Assembly: GCF_020400655.1 (NCBI RefSeq)
Contig: NZ_JAINRC010000001.1
Span: forward strand, 62,001-126,000
Reading direction: 5' to 3'
Length of the DNA: 64,000 bases
Source of the DNA: Streptomyces spinosus
GTDB taxonomy: Bacteria > Actinomycetota > Actinomycetes > Streptomycetales > Streptomycetaceae
Shown: positions 7,804 to 16,337 of the stretch, one piece after another
How positions within the stretch are numbered: the first letter of the stretch is position 1
Layout: the number at the start of each line of letters is the position of its first letter
Program-made: the position numbers and the translations under genes
Notes under the pieces: generated by a model
Database searches by the model: none
Told to the model about the DNA's origin: nothing
The model's input: the letters and a program-made list of their open reading frames with translations, nothing else

Positions 7804-7858
7804 GGTATGGACCAATTCCGCTCTTCTCCTTGACAGGGCGATTGGTCCATACCAAATT
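7804..7858 (+). promoter_or_regulatory. Chitinase promoter with 13-bp inverted repeat
   Basis: GGTATGGACCAAT (7804-7816) is repeated in perfect inverted orientation as ATTGGTCCATACC (7841-7853). Each arm contains the TGGTCCAGACCA-like element known from Streptomyces chitinase promoters and related to DasR dre sites. TTGACA at 7830-7835 and CAAATT at 7853-7858 are spaced 17 bp and form a plausible promoter, so one arm lies upstream of -35 and the other covers the spacer. This would give repression or chitin-oligomer induction. Confidence 0.75.
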
Positions 7859-7923
7859 CGTTGACGCAACGCTTCCGCACTCCCCAGCACTCCCGAACAC
7901 CCCACCCCTGACAGGGAGATCGC

Positions 7924-9609
7924 GTGCGCGACACACTCGGGCGTCCCAGACGCCGGCTCCTCGCCCTGCTCGGCACCGCCGCCCTGGCGGTCGGCGGGGC
8001 CATCGCCCTCCCCGGCACGGCCCAGGCGGCCAACATCCTCACCAACCCCGGCTTCGAGTCCGGCGGCCTCTCCCCCTGGTCCTGCACCGGCAACCTCGGC
8101 TCGGTCGTCTCCTCCCCCGTGCACGGCGGCGCCAAGGCGCTCCAGGGCGCGGTGACGTCCAGCGACAACGCGCAGTGCAGCCAGACGGTCGCCGTGCAGC
8201 CGAACACGACGTACAGCCTGAGCGGCTGGGTGCGCGGCAGTTACGTGTACCTGGGCGTCAACGGCGGTGCCTCCACCTGGACGTCGTCCCCGTCGGCGTA
8301 CAGCCAGCTCAGCGTCTCCTTCACCACCGGCGCCTCGCAGACCAGCGCCACCATCTACGTGCACGGCTGGTACGGCCAGGGCACCTACTACGCCGACGAC
8401 ATCAGCCTGGACGGCCCGGGCGGCGGAGGCGGCGGGGACACCCAGGCGCCGACCGCGCCCAGCGGGCTCACCTCCACCGGCAAGACGTCCTCCAGCGTGT
8501 CGCTGAAGTGGAACGCGGCCACGGACAACACGGGCGTGACGGCGTACGACATCTACAGCGGGGCCAACCAGCTCCTGAGCGTCTCCGGGACGTCGGCCAC
8601 GGTCAGCGGGCTGTCGCCGAGCACGAGCTACACCTTCACCGTGAAGGCGCGGGACGCGGCCGGGAACACCTCGCCCGCCTCCAACTCCGTCACCGTGACG
8701 ACCGACGCGGGCACCGGCGGCGGCACCGGCTTCAAGCAGGCGGCGCCCTACCTGTACGAGGGCTGGGGCGATCCGCCGAACCCGGCCACGGTGATGAACG
8801 CGACCGGCGCCAAGTGGTTCACGATGGCGTTCGTGCTGGACTCGGGCGGCTGCACCCCGGCGTGGGACGGCAGCCGGCCGCTGACCGGCGGCGTGGACCA
8901 GTCGGCGATCAACCAGATCCGGTCCGCCGGTGGCGACATCGTGCCGTCGTTCGGCGGCTGGTCGGGCAGCAAGCTGGGCGCCAACTGCTCCTCCGCGAGC
9001 GCGCTCGCCGGGGCGATCCAGAAGGTCGTCGACGCCTACGGCCTGAAGGCAATCGACTTCGACATCGAGAACACCGACGAGTTCGAGAACGAGGCCGTCC
9101 AGGCGAAGATCCTCACCGCGCTGAAGACGGTCAAGGCCAACAACCCCGGCCTGAAGACCATCGTCACCTTCGGCACGTCCACCACCGGGCCGACGTACTA
9201 CGGCAACCGGCTCATCGAGCAGGCGCAGGCGCTGGGCGCGAACATCGATGTGTTCACCATCATGCCGTTCGACTTCGGCGGCGGCTCGGACATGTACGGC
9301 AACACGGTGAACGCGGCGGAGGGGCTGAAGAACAAGCTGAAGTCCACCTTCGGCTGGGACGACGCCACCGCCTACGCGCACATCGGCATCTCCGGCATGA
9401 ACGGCCTGTCCGACCAGCAGGAGACCACGACCACGGCGATCTGGACGCAGATCCGGGACTGGGCGAACGCGCACCACATCGCGCGCCTTGCGTTCTGGTC
9501 GGTCAACCGCGACCGGCCCTGCCCGGGCGGCGGTGTCGCCGAGAACTGCTCCGGGATCAGCCAGAACAACTGGCAGTTCACCTCGATCACGGCCGGCTTC
9601 ACCGGCTGA
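7924..9609 (+). CDS. Secreted family 18 chitinase with CBM and FnIII domains
   Basis: A 561-residue secreted enzyme. Residues 1-37 are a signal peptide with twin-Arg-like basic start (GRPRRRLLALL) ending AQA. A jelly-roll carbohydrate-binding module follows (ILTNPGFESGGLSPWSC to about residue 160), then a Gly-rich linker, a fibronectin type III domain (about 175-260) and a GH18 catalytic barrel from about 270. The catalytic DxDxE is IDFDIEN, with Asp378, Asp380 and the acid Glu382. GTG at 7924 has GGGAGA upstream. It cleaves chitin beta-1,4 links outside the cell; the bacterial subfamily (no large insertion) resembles ChiC/ChiD-type enzymes. It stands alone with its own promoter and terminator. 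Confidence 0.93.
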   Translation: MRDTLGRPRRRLLALLGTAALAVGGAIALPGTAQAANILTNPGFESGGLSPWSCTGNLGSVVSSPVHGGAKALQGAVTSSDNAQCSQTVAVQPNTTYSLSGWVRGSYVYLGVNGGASTWTSSPSAYSQLSVSFTTGASQTSATIYVHGWYGQGTYYADDISLDGPGGGGGGDTQAPTAPSGLTSTGKTSSSVSLKWNAATDNTGVTAYDIYSGANQLLSVSGTSATVSGLSPSTSYTFTVKARDAAGNTSPASNSVTVTTDAGTGGGTGFKQAAPYLYEGWGDPPNPATVMNATGAKWFTMAFVLDSGGCTPAWDGSRPLTGGVDQSAINQIRSAGGDIVPSFGGWSGSKLGANCSSASALAGAIQKVVDAYGLKAIDFDIENTDEFENEAVQAKILTALKTVKANNPGLKTIVTFGTSTTGPTYYGNRLIEQAQALGANIDVFTIMPFDFGGGSDMYGNTVNAAEGLKNKLKSTFGWDDATAYAHIGISGMNGLSDQQETTTTAIWTQIRDWANAHHIARLAFWSVNRDRPCPGGGVAENCSGISQNNWQFTSITAGFTG

Positions 9610-9621
9610 CGCGCCGGTGAG

Positions 9622-9662
9622 CGACACGGAGGGCCGCTCGGCGGAGCGACCCTCCGTTGTCG
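9622..9662 (+). terminator. Terminator after the chitinase gene
   Basis: A long hairpin: CGACA-CGGAGGG-CCGCTC pairs with GAGCG-A-CCCTCCG-TTGTCG around GGCG. It starts 13 bp past the chitinase stop and has no U tract. Confidence 0.75.
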
Positions 9663-10329
9663 TGTGCGGTACGCCGGGCCGCAGGGCCTCGGCGCAGCGC
9701 CGACCGGTCCACGGGCGACGGTGACCTGAGTCGCGTGCGGCACGTAGTCCGCCACGGCGACCGCCCGGGGGACCCGGCCCGCCGGCGAACGGACGGCCCC
9801 CGGCATCACCCGGCGCGTGGTTCGCCTCGACGGGCAGCGGTGCGCCGGCCGTGGAGGGTCACGCCCGCTGCGACGCCCGGTACGGCACCCCGCGTGGCCG
9901 GCGGCCACCCGGGAGCCGGCCCCGGCGAACGGCTGTCGGCCCGCCGCCGGGCTTGCGCATCCGCGCCCGGACGGGATCACGGCCGTCCCCCTGCCGTGGG
10001 ACCGCAGCGGGGCAGCGGTCCGGCCCGGCTGACACCGCGCGCGGTGACGGCGAGGACCGGCCGGGAGCATCGTTCGGTACGGAGAGGTGTGCGCCGCGCG
10101 CCCCTGCGGGCGGCGGTACGCGAACCGCGGCGGGCGGTGCGCGAGCCGAGCCGGAGACCGATGCCGGTCGCCTTCCGGTGGCGGCCCGCTCCGCCGGCCC
10201 GGCGGCAGCGGGGCCCGGCCGTGCGGCGGACCTCGCACGAGCCGGCCCGGGAAGGGGCCCGGCGCCGAGTGGCGGGCGGCGCGGTCTGCGCCGGTACGGG
10301 TGGCTTCACCCCGTGAACTGCCGTGCGCG
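9663..10329. other. Intergenic stretch without a supported gene
   Basis: About 670 bp between the chitinase terminator and the GH16 promoter. Several frames are open, but all have the Arg/Pro/Gly-rich composition expected of random high-GC DNA and none has a plausible start plus codon bias. I see no RNA gene. It may be the decayed remains of a gene. Confidence 0.5.
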
Positions 10330-10383
10330 GCAAGGACTTTCCTTGCTTCAACTCTTGACGGTCCTCGGGCCGGGGAGCACATT
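10330..10383 (+). promoter_or_regulatory. GH16 promoter with upstream hairpin element
   Basis: GCAAGGA-CTT-TCCTTGC (10330-10346) is a perfect 7-bp inverted repeat. Nine bases later TTGACG (10355-10360) and CACATT (10378-10383) are 17 bp apart and form a plausible promoter. Transcription would begin just before or inside the first TGAGAGCGCTCTCA operator. Confidence 0.55.
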
Positions 10384-10393
10384 GGCGGCACCG

Positions 10394-10443
10394 TGAGAGC
10401 GCTCTCAAGCAGCGCAGGGAAGTCTGCGTGAGAGCGCTCTCAC
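10394..10443 (+). promoter_or_regulatory. Two identical LacI-type operators (TGAGAGCGCTCTCA)
   Basis: The perfect 14-bp palindrome TGAGAGCGCTCTCA occurs at 10394-10407 and again at 10429-10442, 35 bp centre to centre. The second extends to 16 bp (GTGAGAGCGCTCTCAC). It differs by one symmetric pair from the CebR box TGGGAGCGCTCCCA, so a LacI-family glucan or cello-oligosaccharide repressor is the likely ligand. The sites lie between the putative -10 and the GH16 start and would block transcription. Confidence 0.85.
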
Positions 10444-10480
10444 GAAATCCCCGCACACTCCCCGTACCGAGAGGCTCCCC

Positions 10481-11875
10481 ATGAGCGCATCCTCCGGCAT
10501 CCCCAGACCCCGCCCGCTGCGGCGCGCGTTCACCGCCGCCGTCGCCACGCTCGGCCTGGCCGCGGCCCTCGCCACGGCCGCCACCGCACCCGCCGACGCC
10601 TCCGCGCCCACCCCGCCCTCGGGCTGGACGCAGGTCTTCGTGGACGACTTCAACGGCGCGGCCGGCTCGGGCGTCAACACGGCCGACTGGCAGTACGACA
10701 CCGGAACCTCCTACCCCGGCGGGGCCGCCAACTGGGGCACAGGCGAGGTCGAGACGATGACGTCGAGCACGAGCAACGTCGCGCTCGACGGGAACGGCAA
10801 CCTGCTCATCACCCCGCGCCGTGACGCCTCCGGCCACTGGACCTCCGGCCGGATCGAGACCACCCGCAGCGACTTCCAGCCCCCGGCCGGCGGGAAGCTG
10901 CGCGTCCAGGCGCGCATCCAGATGCCGAACGTCACCGGAGCCGCCGCGAAGGGCTACTGGCCGGCGTTCTGGATGCTCGGCGCCCCGTTCCGCGGCAACT
11001 ACTGGAACTGGCCGGGCATCGGCGAGCTGGACATCATGGAGAACGTCCAGGGCCTGAACACCGACTGGGCCACGATGCACTGTGGCACGAACCCGGGCGG
11101 CCCCTGCAACGAGACCTCCGGCATCGGCAACTCCACCTCCTGCGCCGGCACCACCTGTCAGGCCGGCTTCCACACCTACGCGATGGAGTGGGACCGCTCC
11201 ACCAGCCCCGAGGAGATCCGCTTCTACCTCGACGGCGTCAACTTCCACACGGTGCGGGCGAACCAGGTCGACGCGACGACGTGGGCGAACGCCACGAACC
11301 ACGGCTACTTCCTCATCCTCAACGTCGCGATGGGAGGCGGCTTCCCGGCCGCGTTCGGCGGCGGCCCGGACGGCGGCACCGAGCCCGGCCACCCGATGGC
11401 CGTCGACTACGTCCAGGTCCTGCGGTCCTCGGGCGGCGGCACCACTCCCCCGCCGACCGGCAACCGGGACGCCTACAGCCCCGTGCAGGCCGAGTCCTAC
11501 GACAGTCAGTCCGGCGTCGTCACGGAGACCACCACGGACACCGGCGGAGGCCAGGACATCGGGAGCCTGGCGAACGGCGACTGGGCGCTGTACAAGGGCG
11601 TGAACTTCGGTTCCACGGCGGCCAGGCAGTTCTACGCCCGGGTCGCGAGCGGTGCGGCCGGCGGGGTCAGCGGCCTGGTCGAGGTGCGCCTGGACAGCCG
11701 CGGCAACGCGCCCGTCGGCAGTTTCGCCGTGGGCGACACGGGCGGCTGGCAGTCCTGGCGTACGGTCCCGGCCAACATCGGCGCGGTGACCGGCACCCAC
11801 GACGTCTACCTCACCTTCACCAGCGGCCAGCCGGCCGACTTCGTGAACGTGAACTGGTTCGACTTCGGTCACTGA
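10481..11875 (+). CDS. Secreted GH16 endo-beta-glucanase with C-terminal CBM6
   Basis: A 464-residue secreted hydrolase. Residues 1-41 form a signal peptide (RPLRRAFTAAVATLGLAAAL, ending ADA). The GH16 domain spans about 50-320, with the catalytic motif GELDIMENV (nucleophile Glu182, Asp184, acid/base Glu187), typical of endo-beta-1,3-glucanases (laminarinases). After a Gly/Thr/Pro linker (SSGGGTTPPPTGN) comes a CBM6-type module (about 325-464: SPVQAESYDSQSG, then FVNVNWFDFG). ATG at 10481 follows CGAGAGG. It acts on fungal or algal beta-1,3-glucan. Twin operators just upstream imply sugar-controlled repression. A second GH16 with different accessory domains lies at 49464. Confidence 0.93.
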   Translation: MSASSGIPRPRPLRRAFTAAVATLGLAAALATAATAPADASAPTPPSGWTQVFVDDFNGAAGSGVNTADWQYDTGTSYPGGAANWGTGEVETMTSSTSNVALDGNGNLLITPRRDASGHWTSGRIETTRSDFQPPAGGKLRVQARIQMPNVTGAAAKGYWPAFWMLGAPFRGNYWNWPGIGELDIMENVQGLNTDWATMHCGTNPGGPCNETSGIGNSTSCAGTTCQAGFHTYAMEWDRSTSPEEIRFYLDGVNFHTVRANQVDATTWANATNHGYFLILNVAMGGGFPAAFGGGPDGGTEPGHPMAVDYVQVLRSSGGGTTPPPTGNRDAYSPVQAESYDSQSGVVTETTTDTGGGQDIGSLANGDWALYKGVNFGSTAARQFYARVASGAAGGVSGLVEVRLDSRGNAPVGSFAVGDTGGWQSWRTVPANIGAVTGTHDVYLTFTSGQPADFVNVNWFDFGH

Positions 11876-11889
11876 CCGGGCGGGCCCGC

Positions 11890-11933
11890 GGCGCCGGGGG
11901 CCGACGTGCACGTGGACGTCGGCCCCCGGCGCC
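11890..11933. terminator. Perfect 18-bp-stem terminator
   Basis: GGCGCCGGGGGCCGACGT pairs perfectly with ACGTCGGCCCCCGGCGCC around an 8-base loop. It lies 14 bp past the GH16 stop and before the AraC gene that ends at 12018 on the opposite strand, so it may work in both directions. Confidence 0.85.
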
Positions 11934-12017
11934 GCCGTCATGAGGGCCCCGCCGGCCGTGCCCGCACAAGACGGCACCTGGTCCGGCACCAGCCGGGGCC
12001 GCCGCCCACGCGGGCGC

Positions 12018-12908
12018 TCAGCGCAGCTCCGCCCGGAACGCCACCGGCGTCTGGCCGGTGTGCAGGTGGAAGAACTTGGAGAAGTTCGCCGCGTCGGGGA
12101 AGCCCACGGCCACCCCGACGCGGCCGATCGGCAGGTCCGTGTGGGCGAGGAGGCGCTTGGCCTCCAGGACGACGCGCTTGTCGATGAAGCCCTTGGGTGT
12201 CTCGCCGGTGGCCGCGCGGACGGCGCGGACGAGGGTGCGGCGGGAGTAACCGAGGGAGTCGGCGTAGGCGCTGACGCTGTGGTTGGTGGGAAAGCCCCGC
12301 TCGACGGCGTCTCGGAAGCGGGTGAAGGTGCTGTCGGCGTGCTGCCGGGAGGTCTCGGCCGCGCTGGCGGCGAGATGGGACAGGCGCAGCAGGCAGGCGG
12401 TGAGGCTGTGTCTCAGGACGGCCGTGTGCAGGCCGGACGGGAGCGTCTCGGTGTCCTCGTACTCGCGGCGCAGCTGGTCGAGGGCCGCGTGGAGCGCGGC
12501 CAGCTGCGCGGGATCGGGGTGCAGCAGCGGCGGCAGGTCGTAGCGGTACAGACCGGCGGCCTCGACGGTGGCGCGGGGCAGGAAGCCCGGCTGCATGGTC
12601 AGGACGGTTCCGCGGTACACGGATTCCCGGGAGAAGCGGTGGACCTGTCCGGGGCGGATCCACAGGAGGTCGCCGGCCGTGGCCTCGTACTCGGCGAAGT
12701 CGATCATGTGCCGTACCGGGCCGCCGGTGAAGAGCATGACGACGTGGAAGTCGATACGGTGGACGCGGTGCAGGGGGGCGTCGACGTGCCAGCGGTGGTC
12801 GGTGCCCATCGGGCCGATCTGCATGCCGACGCCGCCGACGGCCAGATCGGCCGGGAAGGGGAACGTTCTGATCACGTCACCCTCAGCTTGGTGTCCTATG
12901 CCCGTCAT
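12018..12908 (-). CDS. AraC-family transcriptional regulator
   Basis: A 296-residue regulator with an N-terminal cupin-like effector domain (about 10-150: HRIDFHVVMLFTGGPVRHMI, GDLLWIRPGQVHRF) and a C-terminal double helix-turn-helix (about 195-296: SVSAYADSLGYSRRTLVRAV; IGRVGVAVGFPDAANFSKFF). ATG at 12908 has AGGA 10 bp upstream; GTG at 12875 with GAGGG closer is also possible and would drop 11 residues. It is divergent from the pentose-phosphate operon starting at 13055, with 146 bp between, and is a candidate regulator of it, though AraC proteins next to unrelated operons are common. Confidence 0.9.
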   Translation of the reverse strand: MTGIGHQAEGDVIRTFPFPADLAVGGVGMQIGPMGTDHRWHVDAPLHRVHRIDFHVVMLFTGGPVRHMIDFAEYEATAGDLLWIRPGQVHRFSRESVYRGTVLTMQPGFLPRATVEAAGLYRYDLPPLLHPDPAQLAALHAALDQLRREYEDTETLPSGLHTAVLRHSLTACLLRLSHLAASAAETSRQHADSTFTRFRDAVERGFPTNHSVSAYADSLGYSRRTLVRAVRAATGETPKGFIDKRVVLEAKRLLAHTDLPIGRVGVAVGFPDAANFSKFFHLHTGQTPVAFRAELR

Positions 12909-12986
12909 GCCCGGTTCGTCCTATCTCTGTCGCGTGATCACTGTCCCAGATTCACCACAGGCTGACACACCCCGACCTTTCCCAGA

Positions 12987-13001
12987 AAAAGTCAGACTTT
13001 T
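12987..13001 (+). promoter_or_regulatory. Palindrome upstream of the pentose-phosphate operon
   Basis: AAAAGTC-A-GACTTTT is a perfect 7-bp inverted repeat in an unusually A/T-rich patch 54 bp before tkt. TAAGTT at 13001-13006 could be a -10 element overlapping its right edge. A GTGATCAC palindrome lies nearer the AraC gene at about 12932-12939. A regulator of this carbon-flux operon probably binds here. Confidence 0.55.
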
Positions 13002-13054
13002 AAGTTTGAACGCGTCCGGCCAGCCATCCCGCACTGAACGAGGACTTCTTGAAG

Positions 13055-15130
13055 ATGACTACGCAGACTTCCGAGAGCTTCGAGTGGACCGACCTCGACC
13101 GGCGTGCCGTGGACACCGCCCGACTTCTGGCGGCCGACGCGGTGCAGAAGGTGGGCAACGGACACCCGGGCACCGCGATGAGCCTGGCGCCTGCCGCGTA
13201 CACGATCTTTCAGAAGGTGATGCGACACGACCCGGCCGACCCGGAGTGGACCGGCCGTGACCGGTTCGTCCTCTCCCCCGGCCACACCTCGCTGACCCTC
13301 TACACGCAGCTGTTCCTCGCCGGCTACGAGCTGGAGCTGGACGACCTGAAGGCCTTCCGCACGCACGGCTCGAAGACCCCGGGCCACCCCGAGTACGGGC
13401 ACACCGCGGGCGTGGAGACCACCACCGGCCCGCTCGGCCAGGGCGTCGCCAACGCCGTCGGCATGGCGATGGCCGCCCGCTACGAGCGCGGCCTGTTCGA
13501 CCCGGAGGCCCCCGCCGGCACCTCCCCCTTCGACCACACCGTCTGGGCCATCGTCTCCGACGGCGACCTGGAGGAGGGCGTCTCCGCCGAGGCCTCCTCG
13601 CTCGCCGGCCACCAGAAGCTCGGCAACCTGGTCTTCCTCTACGACGACAACCACATCTCCATCGAGGGCGACACCGCGACCGCCTTCTCCGAGGACGTGC
13701 TGGGCCGGTACGAGGCCTACGGCTGGCACACCCAGCGCGTCGCGCCCACCGCCGAGGGCGACATCGACGTCCCCGCCCTCCACGCCGCGCTGAAGGCCGC
13801 CCAGGCCGAGACCGAGCGGCCCTCGATCATCGCGATGCGCACGATCATCGCCTGGCCGGCCCCGAACGCCCGGAACACCGAGGCCTCCCACGGTTCCGCG
13901 CTCGGCGAGGACGAGATCGCCGCCACCAAGCGCCTCCTCGGGTTCGACCCGGAGCAGACCTTCGAGGTGGCCGACGACGTCCTGAAGCACACCCGGCGGG
14001 CCCTGGACCGGGGTGCCGAGGCGCACGCGGCCTGGGACAAGCGGCTCGCCGAGTGGCGTGCCGCGAGCCCCGAGCGGGCCGCGCTGTTCGACCGCGTCAG
14101 CAAGGGCGAGCTGCCCGAGGGCTGGGAGGAGAGCATCCCGGTCTTCGAGGAGGGCAAGTCCGTCGCCACCCGCGCCGCCTCCGGCAAGGTGCTCCAGGCG
14201 CTCGGCCCGGTCCTCCCCGAGCTGTGGGGCGGTTCCGCCGACCTCGCCGGGTCGAACAACACCACCATCGACAAGACCAGCTCCTTCCTGCCGGAGGGCA
14301 ACCCGCTGCCCGGTGCCGACCCGTACGGCCGTACCGTGCACTTCGGCATCCGCGAGTTCTCCATGGCCGCGGAGATGAACGGCATCGCCCTGCACGGCAA
14401 CACCCGGATCTACGGCGGCACCTTCCTGGTGTTCTCCGACTACATGCGCAACGCCGTCAGGATGTCGGCGCTGATGCAGCTGCCGGTGACGTACGTGTGG
14501 ACGCACGATTCCATCGGCCTCGGCGAGGACGGCCCCACCCACCAGCCGGTCGAGCACCTGGCCGCACTGCGCGCCATCCCGGGCCTGAACGTCGTCCGCC
14601 CGGCGGACGCCAACGAGACCGCGGTCGCCTGGGCCGAGATCCTGAAGAGGCACGCCACGCACCCCGCCCCGCACGGGCTCGCGCTCACCCGCCAGGGCGT
14701 GCCGGTGTACGCGCCGAACGCGGACGCGGCCAAGGGCGGCTACGTGCTGCGCGAGTCCTCGACGGAGGTCCCGGAGGTGATCATCATCGCGACGGGCTCC
14801 GAGGTGCAGCTGGCCGTGGCCGCGCGGGAGCGGCTGGAGGCCGAGGGAACCGGCACGCGCGTGGTGTCCATGCCGTCCGTGGAGTGGTTCGAGGAGCAGC
14901 CGCGCGAGTACCGCGAGCGGGTGCTGCCGCCGGCCGTGAAGGCCCGGGTCGCCGTCGAGGCCGGCATCGGCCTGACCTGGTACCGGTTCGTCGGTGACGC
15001 CGGACGCATCGTCTCGCTCGAGCACTTCGGCGCCTCCGCCGACGCCAAGACCCTGTTCGCCGAGTTCGGCTTCACCCCCGAGAACGTCGCCGCCGCGGCC
15101 CGCGAGTCGCTCGCCGCCACGCGCGCCTGA
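13055..15130 (+). CDS. tkt: Transketolase
   Basis: A 691-residue thiamine-diphosphate enzyme that moves two-carbon units between sugar phosphates in the non-oxidative pentose-phosphate pathway. Visible are [10 protein letters not shown] (His37), [24 protein letters not shown], the ThDP/Mg motif SDGDLEEG (about 168-175) with the metal-binding continuation [11 protein letters not shown], and in the second half [16 protein letters not shown] (catalytic Glu) and [18 protein letters not shown] 13055 has GAGGA 10 bp upstream; a TTG two codons earlier is possible. It is the first gene of tkt-tal-zwf-opcA-pgi-gnd, matching the order around S. coelicolor SCO6663-6658 as I recall it. Streptomyces usually has a second such set, so this is likely the accessory copy. 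Confidence 0.96.
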   Translation: MTTQTSESFEWTDLDRRAVDTARLLAADAVQKVGNGHPGTAMSLAPAAYTIFQKVMRHDPADPEWTGRDRFVLSPGHTSLTLYTQLFLAGYELELDDLKAFRTHGSKTPGHPEYGHTAGVETTTGPLGQGVANAVGMAMAARYERGLFDPEAPAGTSPFDHTVWAIVSDGDLEEGVSAEASSLAGHQKLGNLVFLYDDNHISIEGDTATAFSEDVLGRYEAYGWHTQRVAPTAEGDIDVPALHAALKAAQAETERPSIIAMRTIIAWPAPNARNTEASHGSALGEDEIAATKRLLGFDPEQTFEVADDVLKHTRRALDRGAEAHAAWDKRLAEWRAASPERAALFDRVSKGELPEGWEESIPVFEEGKSVATRAASGKVLQALGPVLPELWGGSADLAGSNNTTIDKTSSFLPEGNPLPGADPYGRTVHFGIREFSMAAEMNGIALHGNTRIYGGTFLVFSDYMRNAVRMSALMQLPVTYVWTHDSIGLGEDGPTHQPVEHLAALRAIPGLNVVRPADANETAVAWAEILKRHATHPAPHGLALTRQGVPVYAPNADAAKGGYVLRESSTEVPEVIIIATGSEVQLAVAARERLEAEGTGTRVVSMPSVEWFEEQPREYRERVLPPAVKARVAVEAGIGLTWYRFVGDAGRIVSLEHFGASADAKTLFAEFGFTPENVAAAARESLAATRA

Positions 15131-15191
15131 CACCGACGCACCACCAAGCACACCAAGCACACCGACGCACCGCAGACGCACAAAAAGAGAG

Positions 15192-16337
15192 ATGAGCACA
15201 GTGACCGAAGCAATCCCGACCCCGGGAGCCCTCAAGCGCCTCGCCGACGAGGGCGTGTCGATCTGGCTGGACGACCTGTCCCGCAAGCGGATCACCTCGG
15301 GCAGCCTCGCCGAGCTGGTGGCGAGCGGAAGCGCCGTCGGTGTCACCACCAACCCGTCCATCTTCCAGGCCGCCATCGGCTCCGGTGAGGGCTACGAGGA
15401 GCAGCTGACCGACCTCGCCGTACGCGGGGTGACGGTCGACGAGGCCGTACGGATGATGACGACCGCCGACGTGCGGGACGCCGCCGACATCCTGCGTCCG
15501 GTGTACGACGCCTCCGCCGGCCGTGACGGCCGGGTCTCCATCGAGGTCGATCCCCGTCTCGCCCACGAGACCGAGGCCACCGTCGCCGAGGCCAAGCAGC
15601 TGGCCTGGCTGGTCGACCGGCCCAATGTGATGATCAAGATACCGGCGACCAAGGCGGGCCTGCCGGCGATCACCGAGGTCATCGGGCTCGGCATCAGCGT
15701 CAACGTGACCCTGATCTTCTCCCTGGAGCGCTACCGCGAGGTCATGGCCGCCTACCTGGCCGGCCTGGAGAAGGCCCGCGAGCGGGGCGTTGACCTCGCC
15801 ACGATCCACTCCGTGGCGTCCTTCTTCGTCTCCCGCGTGGACAGCGAGATCGACAAGCGGCTGACCGCCCTCGGCACCGACGAGGCCCTCGCCCTCAAGG
15901 GCCGCGCGGCCCTCGCCAACGCCCGCCTCGCCTACGAGGCGTACGAGGAGGTCTTCACGTCCGGCCGCTGGACGGCACTCGCCGCGGACGGGGCGAACAA
16001 GCAGCGCCCGCTGTGGGCGTCCACCGGTGTGAAGGACCCCGCGTACAAGGACACCCTGTACGTGGACGAGCTGGTCGCGCCGGGCACCGTCAACACCATG
16101 CCGGAGGCCACGCTCAAGGCGGTCGCCGACCACGGCGAGATCACCGGTGACACCGTGACCGGCGGCTACGCGCAGGCCCGCGCCGACCTGGCCGCCGTCG
16201 AGCGGCTCGGCATCTCCTACGACGAGGTCGTCGGGCAGCTGGAGAACGAGGGTGTCGCCAAGTTCGAGGTGGCCTGGCAGGACCTCCTGGACGCCGTAGC
16301 GAAGTCCCTGAAGAGCAAGGGAGTTGACGCCCGATGA
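15192..16337 (+). CDS. tal: Transaldolase
   Basis: A 381-residue transaldolase that transfers dihydroxyacetone between sedoheptulose-7-phosphate and glyceraldehyde-3-phosphate through a Schiff base. The active-site lysine is Lys149 in [29 protein letters not shown] near residue 50 is the substrate-binding strand. Length and motifs fit the long actinobacterial TalB/Tal subgroup. ATG 15192 follows AAAAAGAGAG. The 61-bp spacer after tkt is rich in CACCGACGCACC and CCAAGCACA repeats and has no visible promoter. The stop overlaps the zwf start by 4 bp (ATGA), so the pair is translationally coupled. Confidence 0.96.
   Translation: MSTVTEAIPTPGALKRLADEGVSIWLDDLSRKRITSGSLAELVASGSAVGVTTNPSIFQAAIGSGEGYEEQLTDLAVRGVTVDEAVRMMTTADVRDAADILRPVYDASAGRDGRVSIEVDPRLAHETEATVAEAKQLAWLVDRPNVMIKIPATKAGLPAITEVIGLGISVNVTLIFSLERYREVMAAYLAGLEKARERGVDLATIHSVASFFVSRVDSEIDKRLTALGTDEALALKGRAALANARLAYEAYEEVFTSGRWTALAADGANKQRPLWASTGVKDPAYKDTLYVDELVAPGTVNTMPEATLKAVADHGEITGDTVTGGYAQARADLAAVERLGISYDEVVGQLENEGVAKFEVAWQDLLDAVAKSLKSKGVDAR

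Noticed and set aside
9657..10316. Open plus- and minus-strand frames between the chitinase and GH16 genes.
   Set aside because: All are Arg/Pro/Gly-rich, lack ribosome sites and have no codon-position GC pattern.
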